This document shows, piece by piece, positions 18,174-29,477 of a stretch of 58,671 nt of DNA. The first letter of the stretch is position 1. Every line of letters starts with the position of its first letter. Source of the stretch: Perkinsus olseni (Eukaryota; Perkinsozoa; Perkinsida). The notes under the pieces were generated by a model. It had not been told where the DNA came from. It saw nothing but the letters and a program-made list of their open reading frames with translations, and did not search any database. A program made the translations under genes and the position numbers. The stretch spans positions 1 to 58,671 of the forward strand of contig JABANN010000164.1 in assembly GCA_013115125.1 (NCBI GenBank), given 5' to 3'.

Positions 18174-20236
18174 CTAAGGTGCGCTGAACGTCAGAAGGGC
18201 GGAGTTGACCTCTGACGGTCCGCTAGAAGAGGAGCTGCAACGTTGTGTTGCGTCGGGTGGGTGGGTCTCCAGCAACACTGCATGCAGATATGTTCGACTG
18301 CGACGCGAATGAGAAGGGAGACGGTCGCGCCTGGGACGCGTCTCAGTAAGTGACACTCTAACTGCGCAGTTTGAGCGTACTGTCGCACAACGAAGCGCGC
18401 ATGCCATGCCCCGTGCTTACGAAGGTCGAAGCAGACTGGTCCTTTAATCGCCCAAACATCTTCCTGCGGGAAGACCCTCTGATGGCCCTCGGGCAGCTCC
18501 CACCTGCGCAACCACCTCTTCATTTCTCACGCGCTCGCCACTGGCTCACCATTCTGCTATGCGCTCCGGCGAGGCGGCTGTCCGGACATCGTGGTGCTCA
18601 CCTCAGCGACGCCCGTTGATTAGCACTCCACGCCGCATTCGTAGCTTTGCTTCTTACTTACTACTCCCAGCTCGCGCGCCTTCTTCCACTCAGCAGCTTC
18701 CGCCTCCTGCAACTCTTCCTCGGTTCGATTGTGAGTATACATCTGCACCAGCCTCGGCCAAAAACATCCAACTTGCCGCCAATTTCTGAGGCTCGTCCGC
18801 AACCGCTGAAGCTCATCCCACGGGGGCGCGGTGTCGTGCAGCAGCCGAATCGGCGCTGATCAGGGCGGAGACCTCCCAGCGCTATGTGACTGAGACCTCA
18901 CAAGTTGGCTGCTGGACTCTGGCTTCCTCCCCTAGGTTGCAGCATCGCTTCAGATCCCTCCCACAAGCAGTGGGCTTCTCCTCGATATCAGGGTCACAAC
19001 ACCTGTAATGCCATCCGTCTGATGGTACAGCACACAGCAGCCCAGTGTACATCTCACAGCTCTCATGCGTCGTCCATGCAATCCAAGGCCAGCAGCCCTC
19101 GACTTGGAGTGGTATACACGCCCTGAACGCAATACACGGGTTGGGATTCCTCCACACTGGTGATCCCCGCACAGTTTTCTCCTGCGAAACTATTAGGGGT
19201 GTGATGTACCATGCGTCCTACTCAGTGGACTATACTACTGTATTTGGGAAGAGCCTATCAATAGTGAACAACAAAAGCGTTTCCTTCCGACGCATCTCCA
19301 AGGTATGTCCATGGCACCCGAAATAAGACCTTGCCATGGCTTGAACATTAATGAGGAGGAGGCACCCGTGAGGTGCATTCCAGGTCCACGAGCAGCAGCA
19401 CCCATTCTCCCTCCCATAAACGAGTTGATGATTGCCAGCAGCAACTGTATGGCTCATCACTCCTCGAACCTTTCGGCCGCGAAGGTGACAAGGTTAAATT
19501 GTGCCCTACCCGCAAGAAGTCGTCGAAGAAAGCTGCCCAGGAGGCGGCCGCCCTCATACAACACTCCACAGCGACACTTCGACCATCAATCACGCCAACA
19601 CTCACCGGTAGGCCGTATCAGCATACTTCTCCCCTTGGCCTGGATCGATGACTATACCCTGTAGGGACAAGGGCACTCTGCCCTGCAGGACGTCTGAGAG
19701 CACCTGATCACGGCATCATGGGCAGCCTCAAAGATTCCTTCCCAACTACTGCAATACCGTTGCGTTGAGGGGTAGATCTTCTCTGCTGTGCTCGAGCATG
19801 CAGGACATCCTGAACATACCAAACCACATCACCCCAGCGGCGATTAATGAGGTCAGCCAACCCATATTGTATCAGCTCGGTCCCCATGGCCATGTAATTG
19901 AGCACCCCCTCAATGTCGCCTTCTAACGCCCGCTTCCAGGCACAGAGAGCCATGAGCGCTGCCTGAGCCGCAGGAGCCAGTCGGCGCTCGTCCAATAGAC
20001 ATGCTAGAACAAGTTGCACACGATTCGAGCCTCCAAGAGTGATTGGCACCCTCGCAAGACTTCGATGTACGGATGTTATGGTATGCAATCATTGCTTAAG
20101 GAATACTGGCGATGGCTCTTGCTGATTTTCAAAATCCAATACGCCACACGAGGAGCTGGGTAGTTGAACAGAGGTGCTGCAGTGACTCTTGATAGTGTTA
20201 CTGTATAGGGAGCACCATGCGAGAGTAGTCCACCTC

Positions 20237-20294
<58 letters not shown>

Positions 20295-21390
20295 CTGCCC
20301 AGGAAGGCAGAATTTGCTGAGCCAGACAAGCGGCCAGAATTGACTCCTTCCCGCTTCTTCAAGTACGTCCTACACGCTGCAGTAATGACCAGACTTCAAC
20401 GCGAGACGTGCTTACCAACAACAGCTCCGATAGCTGTGAGGGATTGGAAACGTTCAAGGGGACCATCTCCATGTCGTAGACCATAGATGGGCCTCTCTCC
20501 TGATGACAGTCGAAAAGATTAGCCCCGCATGGAAGTACCACGCGGTTCCTTCATTCACCATCATCGACAACCATCAGGAATCACCCAGGAGGGCATCCCA
20601 CCTCGCAGGTGACAGGCAGCTGCTCCTCGACTGCAAAGACCCTCCCAGTATCCATCAACCCGCCTGTCCTTTCCAGCACTGCGTATCTGCAATGACCACT
20701 CAACAGCGGTCTGATATTAGCGGAGCGAAGCAGGTATTGCTTCCCACCTTTGTATAGCAGTCACAACGCTGAACCAGTAGTTATTGAAATGGTTGCACTC
20801 GCATAGGGTGCCTGTCAGCGACGTTTACCCAAGATGGGCGGACACCAGTGATTCTACCGCGATGTATTGTCCTGTAAGGGAGCACCACCGGCAGGGCCGC
20901 GGCAGCCAGTAGACCGGAGACGAGCATACACGCCGGATGACGCTGGCAGAGAATAAGTTGATGATTGCGCTGACCCCTCCCATTGACCACGAAACAGCAG
21001 GCATAGTTAATGCAGAAATGGGACGGTATAACAGAGCCGAAGAAAACGATGGCCGCCGAGAGGACCACCATCAACCTGAGAACGGCCACATTTCTTAGCG
21101 GGAGCCTAACGCTTCTATTACGAGTGCCTTCCTGCTCACTGTCCTGTGGGGCAATGGGGCAATACTCAGGCAGCAGCATATCTTGGGTGGATGCCTGTTC
21201 TTCACGGAGCTCGTCGGGCTTCCACGGTGACCAGATATACTCCATAGGACCAGGCGGGAGGGTTGGGAAGTATCGGCTACTCGGCATTGCGCCAGAATTG
21301 AGAATTCGCCGCCACACTGATTGGTTCGAAGAGCCAGCAGCATCGGTCAATGGAGTGCTGCTTCTACTACCGTTCAACTCAACCTGAAGA
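18174..21390 (-). CDS. Membrane protein, possibly SEL1-repeat (HRD3-like); model uncertain
   Basis: I do not recognise this with confidence. An N-terminal exon (about 21.39-20.98 kb) encodes a Ser/Pro-rich segment and then a membrane span, VAVLRLMVVLSAAIVFFGSV. Downstream exons give VYDMEMVPLNVSNPSQLSEL (20.48 kb) and a helical segment near 20.05-19.80 kb with LGGSNRVQLVLACLL and GDIEGVLNYMAMGTELIQYG, which resembles the Sel1-like repeats of SEL1L/HRD3, the ER-associated degradation adaptor. Later exons read TEEELQEAEAAEWKKARELG (18.7 kb) and FPQEDVWAIKGPVCFDL joined in frame to a Ser-rich tail ending ALLTFSAP at 18174. The similarity is short and could be chance, and the interval may hold two genes. 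Confidence 0.3.
20238..20294. repeat. (TAC)n microsatellite
   Basis: Nineteen uninterrupted TAC units lie in what is probably an intron of the minus-strand membrane-protein gene. No open frame across it joins the neighbouring exons. Confidence 0.95.
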
Positions 21391-21655
21391 CGATGAAAGA
21401 TACGGACCCCAACAGCAGCTACGACGACTACGACGAAAAAGAGGAAGAAGTCACCCCCACCGCAAACCCGGCACTCAAGTCGGTTTTATCGGAACTAGAT
21501 TACCTTAACGGATTTTCTATCGGAAGCCCACTCTCAGTTCAATACATCGGCCGACTCAGTGTATCTACTCATTATGACTGTACTCACGCCAGAGTGGCAC
21601 CACTCCCAGGTAGCTATCCCCGACCGACGTCCCCACCGACCCAACAACACCTCAC

Positions 21656-21743
21656 CTTGAGCGGCGGTGGTAGCAATGGTTGCGCCAGAAGTAGCAGTAG
21701 AAGTGCTCCAAGCACGGGGATGAGGCAACCCACGCAGAGAACT
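21656..21743 (-). CDS. Single exon coding a membrane span, gene unassigned
   Basis: On the minus strand a clean acceptor (CCCTTTCAG) and donor (GTGAGG) bound an exon that reads VLCVGCLIPVLGALLLLLLA, a strong hydrophobic helix. It lies between the membrane protein at 18.2-21.4 kb and the one at 22.3-23.3 kb, and may be the 5' part of the former or a small separate gene. A further upstream frame (about 21.9 kb) reads FLQEAARRKLRG. Confidence 0.35.
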
Positions 21744-22287
21744 CTGAAAGGGAGTATGAGCTCACATAGGTGGGGCGATGGCGCTACACTCACTGAGCAA
21801 GATTGACGAGACCTGACACTTGGTGAGCTGTCTCCAGCTGCCTTTCTCTCTCCCTCACTTGGGTGTTGGCATCCTCTAAGCTTTCTTCTCGCTGCTTCCT
21901 GTAGAAAAGGGAAATTATTCACACGAGGTGCAGGGATCCAGGGCGTGCGTTTTATCCAATAATACACGGCCACAAGTGTGACGACTTCCGAGTAGTTCAT
22001 TTCTCACAATCAGGCATAGCCAAGGGTGGTGTTAGTAGCACAGTATATAATAACGAGAAAACGTAACGTGCAACAATGAGGGCACTATGGCACATGGGAA
22101 AGTGAGGCCAGTATGCCACCTGAAACAGAGTGATTCTTTTCTTCAGCACCGAGTGTATGTACAGTCACTTAACAACGTTATATCGTACAACACGACCCTG
22201 GCTGTCCAATGGACAGTGTCCATCTACCACTCTCAACCAAATTCATGTGCTTAATCCACCTGTCGATCCTCATCCCCCCTCCGCACA

Positions 22288-23330
22288 CTACAGCTGTTCC
22301 TTCACAGTATCGTTCTCATCCTCCAAAGCCTTGTACGCCTTCTCCAAGGACTGATACTTCCTCCGCAATCGAGCCATCTCCGTCGACTCCCTAGCTAACG
22401 TCCAGTCTCTGGTATCGGCCGTAGTGGACGACGTTGAGCCCGTACGGCTCGACGACGACCTGCGTCGTCTTGACGGCAACGCCGATGAACTGAAGGATAC
22501 AAAACAGAAACAGAATTGACGAGAATGAGATAACAATTCACAGCCCGCCCTGGAGCACTGACTATCGTCCACTCACTCTGATAATCTCATCACAAGCGAT
22601 GATACCATGATATACTTCACGTGGTGATGCTGCAAACTACAAATCTTGCGAGAACAATGACGAGGTAATTCAAGTTCCTCTTTCTGCCGTATTCTAATAC
22701 TGTGATCGGACAGTCGGGACGGACCATGGGTGACCCTCACCCTACCACCTTCGAGCACTGTCATATTCCTCTCCTGACTGGATATCCTCCAAAGCACCGT
22801 AGCGTCGTGTTGTCGAGGGCCGACGACGCCGACGCGACTCACTCCGGTTGAGTATCCAGTCTATAGGGTTAAACAAAAGTCCGAATAGAATGTCTTTATG
22901 ATTACAATAAGAAAGGACAGACAACTGATAACGACAACGATTGGAGCCAGTACCCCTGCAATTCCCCACTGGTGATGATACTAACGCAACGACTAAGGTG
23001 CTTCCTTTGGAGAGAGTAGTTGCAGCAAAGGTGAGACGAGCATGAGGCCCTCGAGCTCAGGACGAAAATAGCGGAGCCAGTCCACAGCGTTGTAGAGTGG
23101 GCCACCACAGCGAGAGCCTGAGGAGCCTCAATGAGAGAGATAACAGTGGGTTATGATAGGCCAGGATCTGCAAAGGGAAGGAGATACTGGCCTACAACGA
23201 TTGTACAGAATACTACAGCTAGAGGTGTCAGAATAGAGTCATTGACGTTGACACCTCTCGGCTGTTGCATTCGAATAGTATATTACAGCACCAACAGCGT
23301 GGCTATCGCTGTTGGTACGAGAGGCGAGAG
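22288..23330 (-). CDS. Small multi-span membrane protein with C-terminal coiled coil
   Basis: I do not recognise a family. On the minus strand an exon near 23.2 kb gives a hydrophobic stretch, PLAVVFCTIVVGQYLLPFAD. Another near 23.1 kb gives YNAVDWLRYFRPELEGLML, and one near 22.95 kb gives the span IAGVLAPIVVVISCLSFLIV. The last exon carries a Ser/Arg-rich segment and a heptad-like tail, MARLRRKYQSLEKAYKALED, ending TVKEQL at 22288. The 5' end lies within a few bases of the ABCF stop codon on the same strand, so the two genes are tightly packed. Start and inner splice sites are unresolved. Confidence 0.4.
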
Positions 23331-23335
23331 CAGGG

Positions 23336-25390
23336 CTACTTCTTCGCCACGACCGTCTTAGCGACTTGAGGGGCTCTCTTACGGTGGCCAGACCGTAGTA
23401 CTTGCTTCGTCAATGACTTCTTATAATCTTCAATACTGCCGTCCCACCTCTTCACGCCGTGATCAACCACCCAAATCTCCTTGGCAACTTGCGAGATCAG
23501 ACGGAAGTCATGACTAACAAGAACGAGGCCACCATTGTAGTTGTTGATGGCCTTAGCGAGAGAGTCGATGCAGGACATGTCCAAGTGATTGGTAGGCTCA
23601 TCGAGTAGGAGAACATGAGGGTTAGCGAGGGCCACCAGACAGAAGGCCACCCTAGCCTGGAAACCGTGGCTCATGGTCTCCATGGGTTGAGTCTGCCACT
23701 GACCAGTGATACCGAACTGGCCCAGCTTAGAACGCCACTCCTCCACACCGAGGACCTTCGTGCCGTCGACCGTGGCAAGACCGTCGGCGAACTTATCGCG
23801 CATGAACTGCAGAGGTGTCTTGGTCAAATCAAGCTGATCGGTGGAGTGCTGGTTGAACCTCCCCCATCGCAAATGAGCATGACGGGAGATGGTACCGAGG
23901 CTGGGCTCCAACTTACCCTCCATCAGCTTCAGGAGCGTGGTCTTGCCAGCGCCATTAGGGCCAACGAGGGCCACTCGAGAATCCAGATCGATACCAAAGC
24001 TAATGTGCTTGTAAAGGATATCCTTGACCTTACCACTGTAGGCGAAAGTGACGTCGTTGAAGGAGCACACCGGTGGAGGCAACCTGTCGCACTCGGGGAA
24101 CCGGAAGGAGTATACCGGGTCAGGGACGGGCTTAGCAGTGAGGCCAGCCTCGACCATCTTGTCAATGATCTTCTGCTTGGACTGAGCCTGACGGACCGCC
24201 TTCTCCATTCCGCCACTAGTGGCGATGAACTGCTTCAAATGCTTGATGTCATCTTGCTCCTTCTTCCACTTCATCAACTGGTTCGCCTCGTTCTCGGCAC
24301 GAGTACGTACGAAGGTGTCGTAGTTGCCGCTGTAGTACTCGAAGGTCCCCTGGCAGGTAAGATGCCAAATATTGGTACATACGCCGTTAAGGAAATCTTG
24401 CGAGTGCGATACAACGACGAGAATCTTGTCGTATTTAGACAAGTAGTTCTCCAGCCAAATGCATGCCTCCAAATCGAGATGGTTGGTAGGCTCATCAAGT
24501 AGCAGCAAAGTAGGCTTGACGAACAACGCCTGGGCGAGCGCTACTCGCATCCTCCAACCACCACTCATGTCCTTCGTCTTCTTCTGGACCATATCTTCCT
24601 TGAACCCGAGACCAGTGAGGAGCTCCCTAGCCCGAATCTCGAAGGTTTGAGGGTCCAACTCGTCCAAGCGGAAACCGATCTGCTCGACCAAGTCCATGTT
24701 CTCCGGATGGTTCTCCATAATATCCATCATGAGGGCCTCGAGCCTCTTCTGCTCAGTCGCGACATAACTGATGACGGCCTCGAGAGCAGTCTGCTCAGAA
24801 GGAGGATACTCCTCGTGAAGAAGCCAGATATCAACATAGTCGGGTATGTCGACCTGAAAAGAGCCACAACACCTACACGCCGCCAACTGCACCCCTCAGA
24901 GCCACTCTCTTTGCTTACCATTCGGGCGGCCAATGCCTGCAAGATGGTACTCTTACCACTACCATTGAGACCGATCATACCGTATCTTCGGCCCATGTTG
25001 AGCTCCAGAGTGGTATCCTTGATATACTCCTTGCCTTCAATAATCATACTGAACTGTTCGATTTTGATATCCTTGGCCAAGTACTGCGACGTTCGATGAC
25101 CAGTGATGGTAGCGTGCTGCAGGAGCTCGGACTTCTGCACAGTACCAACGTCCTGGATCTTCTTCTCAAGCTCGGCCTTAGTGTCCACGGACTAAAACAC
25201 ACAACACTGAGCCACGTTCGACGGAGCGGGGCTGGCCCGCTGAAGTGCCACAGAATCGATACCACATTTTTCGCAAGCCTGCCACAGGGCTTACCTCTTC
25301 GTCACTTTTAGTGGACTTGTATCCTCGTCGTTTCTCCATAGCCTTTTGCTTGGCTAGCTTTTTACGTTCGGCCTCTCGCTTATTGACCAT
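23336..25390 (-). CDS. ABCF2: ABCF2-type ATPase (twin ABC cassette)
   Basis: ABCF2 (yeast Arb1) is a soluble ribosome-linked ATPase that helps ribosome biogenesis and export; it has no membrane domain. Three exons join in frame at 25390-25295, 25191-24919 and 24853-23336, giving 628 residues, the family's usual length. The basic N-terminus is MVNKREAERKKLAKQKA. Cassette 1 has Walker A GLNGSGKST, signature MSGGWRMRVALAQAL and Walker B LLLLDEPTNHLDL. The linker is charged. Cassette 2 has Walker A GPNGAGKTT, a signature region that reads MSHGFQARVAF and Walker B LLLDEPTNHLDM. Thus the second signature has SHGF in place of LSGGQ, as commonly diverges in ABCF2. The start is fixed by the methionine at the head of the basic tail. 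Confidence 0.95.
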
Positions 25391-25750
25391 GATAGAGAGA
25401 AGTAATAGAAGGAAGAAGAAGGAGAAGTGGCAAAACTACCTCAATGATCCGATACAAGTTCAGAAGGTAACAGCTCCCATAATCTTCGGAATAATTGAAG
25501 CGTCACGCGCCCTGAATTTAACTGCAGTTTTCGACCCGACCACGATGCCCTCCACGGCCCCGACATTCTGATGGGCACCGCTTGCTCGATACAACAGCGT
25601 CCAAGATATGCCAGGCCCCGGCCAGAGACCAGCACCACTCTGATCGATCATTGTGGCGTGCGCTAAACTCGTCAAGATGTCGCTCGCCAACAGCTTGATC
25701 GATACCGGCAATTCTCTCCTCGAGAGTCAGCTCAATCAACCCCCATCACA
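25391..25750. promoter_or_regulatory. Short divergent promoter between ABCF2 and uL14
   Basis: About 360 bp separate two divergent translation-related genes, so a shared promoter is likely. A minus-strand frame of about 61 codons from its first ATG (MIDQSGAGLWPGPGISW, 25650 down to 25454) runs through it but resembles no family I can name and could be chance or leader sequence. Confidence 0.45.
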
Positions 25751-26501
25751 ATGAAGAGAGGTAATAAGGAAGGCGATGGTGCTGAGGACTCGACTATGGG
25801 TCGTGGGAGGGCTCCGCGTTAGTCCCGAGGCCTCTGCGGTTGTTTTGATTTTGTACGTAGTGAGCTGGTCACGGTATTGCCAGTGGGTGATCGTAGTGCC
25901 CTCAATCGTGGAATTGATAGACCGATCATTGTTCCTACTGGCATGACTTACGTTGTGAGAAAAGCGTTGGAGTTGGCTTCGTTATGGTTGGTATCGTTGG
26001 TTATTTTTTGTTTTTTGTAGGACGCGGATCCGGAGGCGCTAAGATGCGCATCACCCTCGGTCTTAACACCGGAGCTATTCTTAACTGTGCTGATAACTCC
26101 GGCGGTAAGAACCTCTACACCATCGCCGTCAAGGGTACCGGTGCTCGTCTTAACCGACTTCCCGCTGCCAGTCTCGGAGACATGCTCATGTCCTCCGTCA
26201 AGAAGGGAAAGCCCGAGCTTCGTAATAATCGGGGAAGGCCTTTCGCTGTTGCCGGTCGTCGCCATCTCGGTGTTTTGTATTTCTTCTGTCTGTAGGTAAG
26301 AAGGTCCTTCAGTCTGTCGTCATCCGTCAGCGTAAGGCCTGGCGTCGTCGTGAGGGTGTCTTCGTCTACTTCGAGGACAACGCCGGAGTTATCGTCAACG
26401 AGAAGGGTGAGATGAAGGGTTCCGCCATCACTGGCCCCGTTGGCAAGGAGTGCGCTGAGCTCTGGCCCAAGATCGCCTCCGCTGCTCCCACTATCGTTTA
26501 A
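25751..26501 (+). CDS. RPL23: Cytosolic large-subunit ribosomal protein uL14 (RPL23)
   Basis: uL14 is a core 60S protein at the subunit interface. The exons 25751-25760, 26021-26221 and 26296-26501 join in frame to give 138 residues, the normal length. The first exon holds only ATG AAG AGA G, so the protein begins [18 protein letters not shown]. Family landmarks include [60 protein letters not shown] and [17 protein letters not shown]. The first intron is about 260 bp, long for this window, as is common for introns near ribosomal-protein starts. It is divergent from ABCF2. Confidence 0.97.
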
Positions 26502-27231
26502 AGCACTAGACGACGTATGATAGCAGTGTGATGATGATGTTGATCGGCCGGCATCAGTTGACCTTTCTCTTGGGGGAATTATTAACGAGGATTTGAGTTC
26601 AGTTCTGTATAGGGGGTATAGCATTTCGCCGTCGAATTTGTATGATCGTAAGCTTTCTGCCGCTCGAACCTGCTACACGGTACCGTCGTAGGTGAGATCT
26701 CGGCTGCTACTGGGCCGATGCCGATGATGATTAGACTCGGGCGTGTGATCAAATCTGAGCTGCTTTTACACCCCTACCGACTATGACAGTGTATCTCTTT
26801 CGGTATTAGCTAGAGGATGGTTGTTTTCTTCGTCACAGGGTAGGGGCTGATAACCGGTGATTCTCCTTGCCATGCTGTATCCTTTGTGTTGCTGGTGAGC
26901 TCGTGGTTGGGGGCGCGGTGCGTGTCGGAAGTGAGTGACGGCATTACCGCGTCACTCTTGATGATGCAGGTATATGGAAACTCGAGAAGCAACTGCCGAG
27001 TGTTTGAATTCACAGGCACGTCACGCGCACGAACATGAAAACAGTAACAACGACACAGATGGATTCACGTCTTGGCACGCCGTGCTGCCTCAACTTACAT
27101 GACCCTCATTGATTCATATTAACCTAGAGACAGGTGAAGCTACGATGATATCATCAGTGAGGAGAACACATGCTTCCACACGCAGTCCACTTAAGCTGAT
27201 CAGCCTTACACCACTTTAGGGCGTCTTTATT
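26502..27231. other. Interval between uL14 and repeat-family copy A
   Basis: This is the 3' flank of uL14 meeting the 3' end of a minus-strand gene. No open frame or repeat here is convincing. A minus frame of 69 codons at 26810-27019 has no recognisable feature. Confidence 0.5.
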
Positions 27232-28811
27232 CTACTTGGCATCCATCGGTCGATCTCTTCGCACGGAATATCCTGCCGAAACGAAGCTGCCGCCGCCGCT
27301 AAGAATGACGGTGTGCCGTCTCACCTTGAGCTTCCGATTCACTTGAGGCTGGCGATACCAATAACATAAGAAGCTGACGAACATGTTAGGTTCTCGTTGA
27401 CCCATCGCCTTCGAGAGTCTCATAAGGTTAGCTACGGCATCACCACAGAATTGCTTCGGAATAGGATCGCTCGGGGCTGCCTTGAGTGTGGTCGTTGCAA
27501 GGACCTCTGTGACCTCGCCGAGAGTGTCCTCCAGGACTTGGCATCTACCATCAGGTTTCCTTCTCACCAAGCTATGGGTAAGAGGGTTGCTGAGGAGGGA
27601 AGGCGAGGAAGTCTCGTTGTGGCTGCTGGCCGCCGAGGACTTACTGCCACCAAGTGAAGTTCTTGCATCTCAGCTCGACAAGATTCAAGTCTCTTGATTT
27701 CGCGGTGAGGGAGAAAGCCAACGAGTTCGCATAACGAGAAACTTCACAAACTGGTCCGTACCGCTCCATGCCATCTTCGTAGTATCTCATCTCTGGTACG
27801 TCTATTTCGTGGATCTGAACAGTGTCATGAGTGATCAAAGCCACACTTCTCGATGAGGGCAAGGCCGGCTTGCGGCATATTCAATCACAGACGGGATATC
27901 GAGCCAGAGACTCACCTTAATTTCTCTTATGGGAACGAGGGGGATATTCCTGCTCGAACTCGAGAGGCCTCTTTGAGTCAGGACTAAGCCGCTCGGGCCG
28001 GAGCCACTAGATCCACCGCCGTACGAACGCAGAAGCCAGGAGTACCCCATCGACTCCCGAGAGAGGGAAGAATGCACCTACATCACGCGTTGCCCTCGTC
28101 AACATACTGACAAGTGATACTGAGATCTCTTCGACTAACCTGCGGATCCACGACGAGCACCTCATCCAGTTCGAGGTACGACGGGCAGAGATATCCGAAT
28201 AAGGAATCGCCAGCCTTCTCTGCGGCAAATCTGTACATCTCCGAGACCATACTCCGACAGTTGTCTTCGGTCACGGGTTTACCCACATACCGCTCCGGTA
28301 GAAGCCGGTCGAGGGGCGTTCTGACTCTCTCTGGGCCGTGAACCACATTGTAATAAATATCATAGACGCCCACTAGTCGTATAGTGCCGTAGTCGAAGTC
28401 GCTGAGGACAAGGAGAGGCTCTCGAACCAGAATTGGCAGCGTATCTTACTGTATCCAATTGAGTCTACCGCATTGAACTTCAGTAGTTTTCACGCCATTC
28501 TTCCCTCGCTTCTCCACATAAAAGGTGAGGCTGCCCCGGGGATGGCTCACTCGGCATGCGCGGACTGCGTTCACTCCCCGGGTATCATCAATCTGTGCCA
28601 CATCCACCACATCGAAGATGCTACTGGTAAGGGCGGGATCGACCGCCTTCGCGACTCGGTAACCCGACGGGACAGTTGGCTGGGGGCCCTCTCCGGATGC
28701 ACTGTCCCTCTGTCTGGCGGATCGAATGTGTCGTGGAGTCGCCGCGTGAAACAGGTAACGCAGGGAGCAAAGGAGAGCACCTAATCTCGTAGTAAAACCG
28801 GTAGACAACAT
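27232..28811 (-). CDS. Repeat-domain family protein, copy A (probably secreted)
   Basis: I know no named family. Five exons join in frame on the minus strand (28811-28450, 28401-28140, 28077-27916, 27814-27655, 27571-27232). The N-terminus, MLSTGFTTRLGALLCSL, is hydrophobic and could be a signal peptide. The protein appears to hold two copies of one module. Each has a strand-rich part ending in a Cys-Trp motif (SLTFYVEK...VQCGRLNW and SLAFSLTA...ELRCKNFTWW), and then a part with a Cys-containing helix (EDNCRSMVSEM and KQFCGDAVANL). Both Trp motifs sit just before an intron in the same phase, after TGG-CA. A Gly/Ser-rich exon lies between the modules. Copies B and C to the right share this layout. 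Function is unknown. Confidence 0.65.
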
Positions 28812-29477
28812 GATAGAAAGGGAAACTGAGAAAGCTGATTTCCGAGATCCGACGTTCACGTTAGCGCCCAGCTAGTGTTCGTATTGTCGTATTCCTTCAG
28901 ACTTGATCTCACCGGGGAGTCTGTTGCCGCGATGAGCACAGACATTGTTGTAGTGGGTGGGAGAGGTGCTGCCCGAAGGAATACTGAAGATCCCGCCCTG
29001 GAAATTGACGTATTGAGCACCTGCTGTAATTCGTTTCAAGAACATGCATGCATCGCCTTCAGGGTGCCGAAGGACGACCTAACGGTCAGTAGCCGGGCGA
29101 GATGATTCCAGTAGCGATGACCCGATTTCGTGAGAGTCACTTCCTTGCACGTCAGGATGGGACAGTATTGGTTCCGTCCACCGAGAGGCAAGTTTGACCC
29201 ATCACGTATCTTAACCACGCTGAAGTTCGACAGTTTCATGCCTCTTCGAATCCGCAAGGAAGAAGGCCACAGAATTTCTCCTCACTCTCCCTTTTGGTCC
29301 GATCATATAGAAGAAATCGGTCCACAATAAGTCCGAGTACCCCCTTTGTCTTCATAGCCAAACACGAGAAACTCTCATGTGAGGAAGCATGCATGCGCGC
29401 CATAGCATCGTGTTGCTGCTTCACAGGCGTGGTTGCACTAGCTTGTAATGTCGGCGGGCACTCGAAGATCGTGGGAA
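28812..29477. other. Interval with unassigned minus-strand frames
   Basis: Minus-strand frames at 29036-29257 (VKIRDGSNLPLGGRNQYCP) and 29236-29499 (GVLGLIVDRFLLYDRTKR) may be exons of a small gene lying between copy A and the IFT54-like gene. I could not join them with convincing splice sites, and no family is recognised. Confidence 0.3.

Noticed and set aside
23615-24502. 295-codon plus-strand open frame
   Set aside because: It is the antisense shadow of the ABCF2 coding exon; the minus strand has all ABC motifs in frame.
26115-26624. 169-codon minus-strand frame over uL14
   Set aside because: Shadow of the uL14 exons; no family match.
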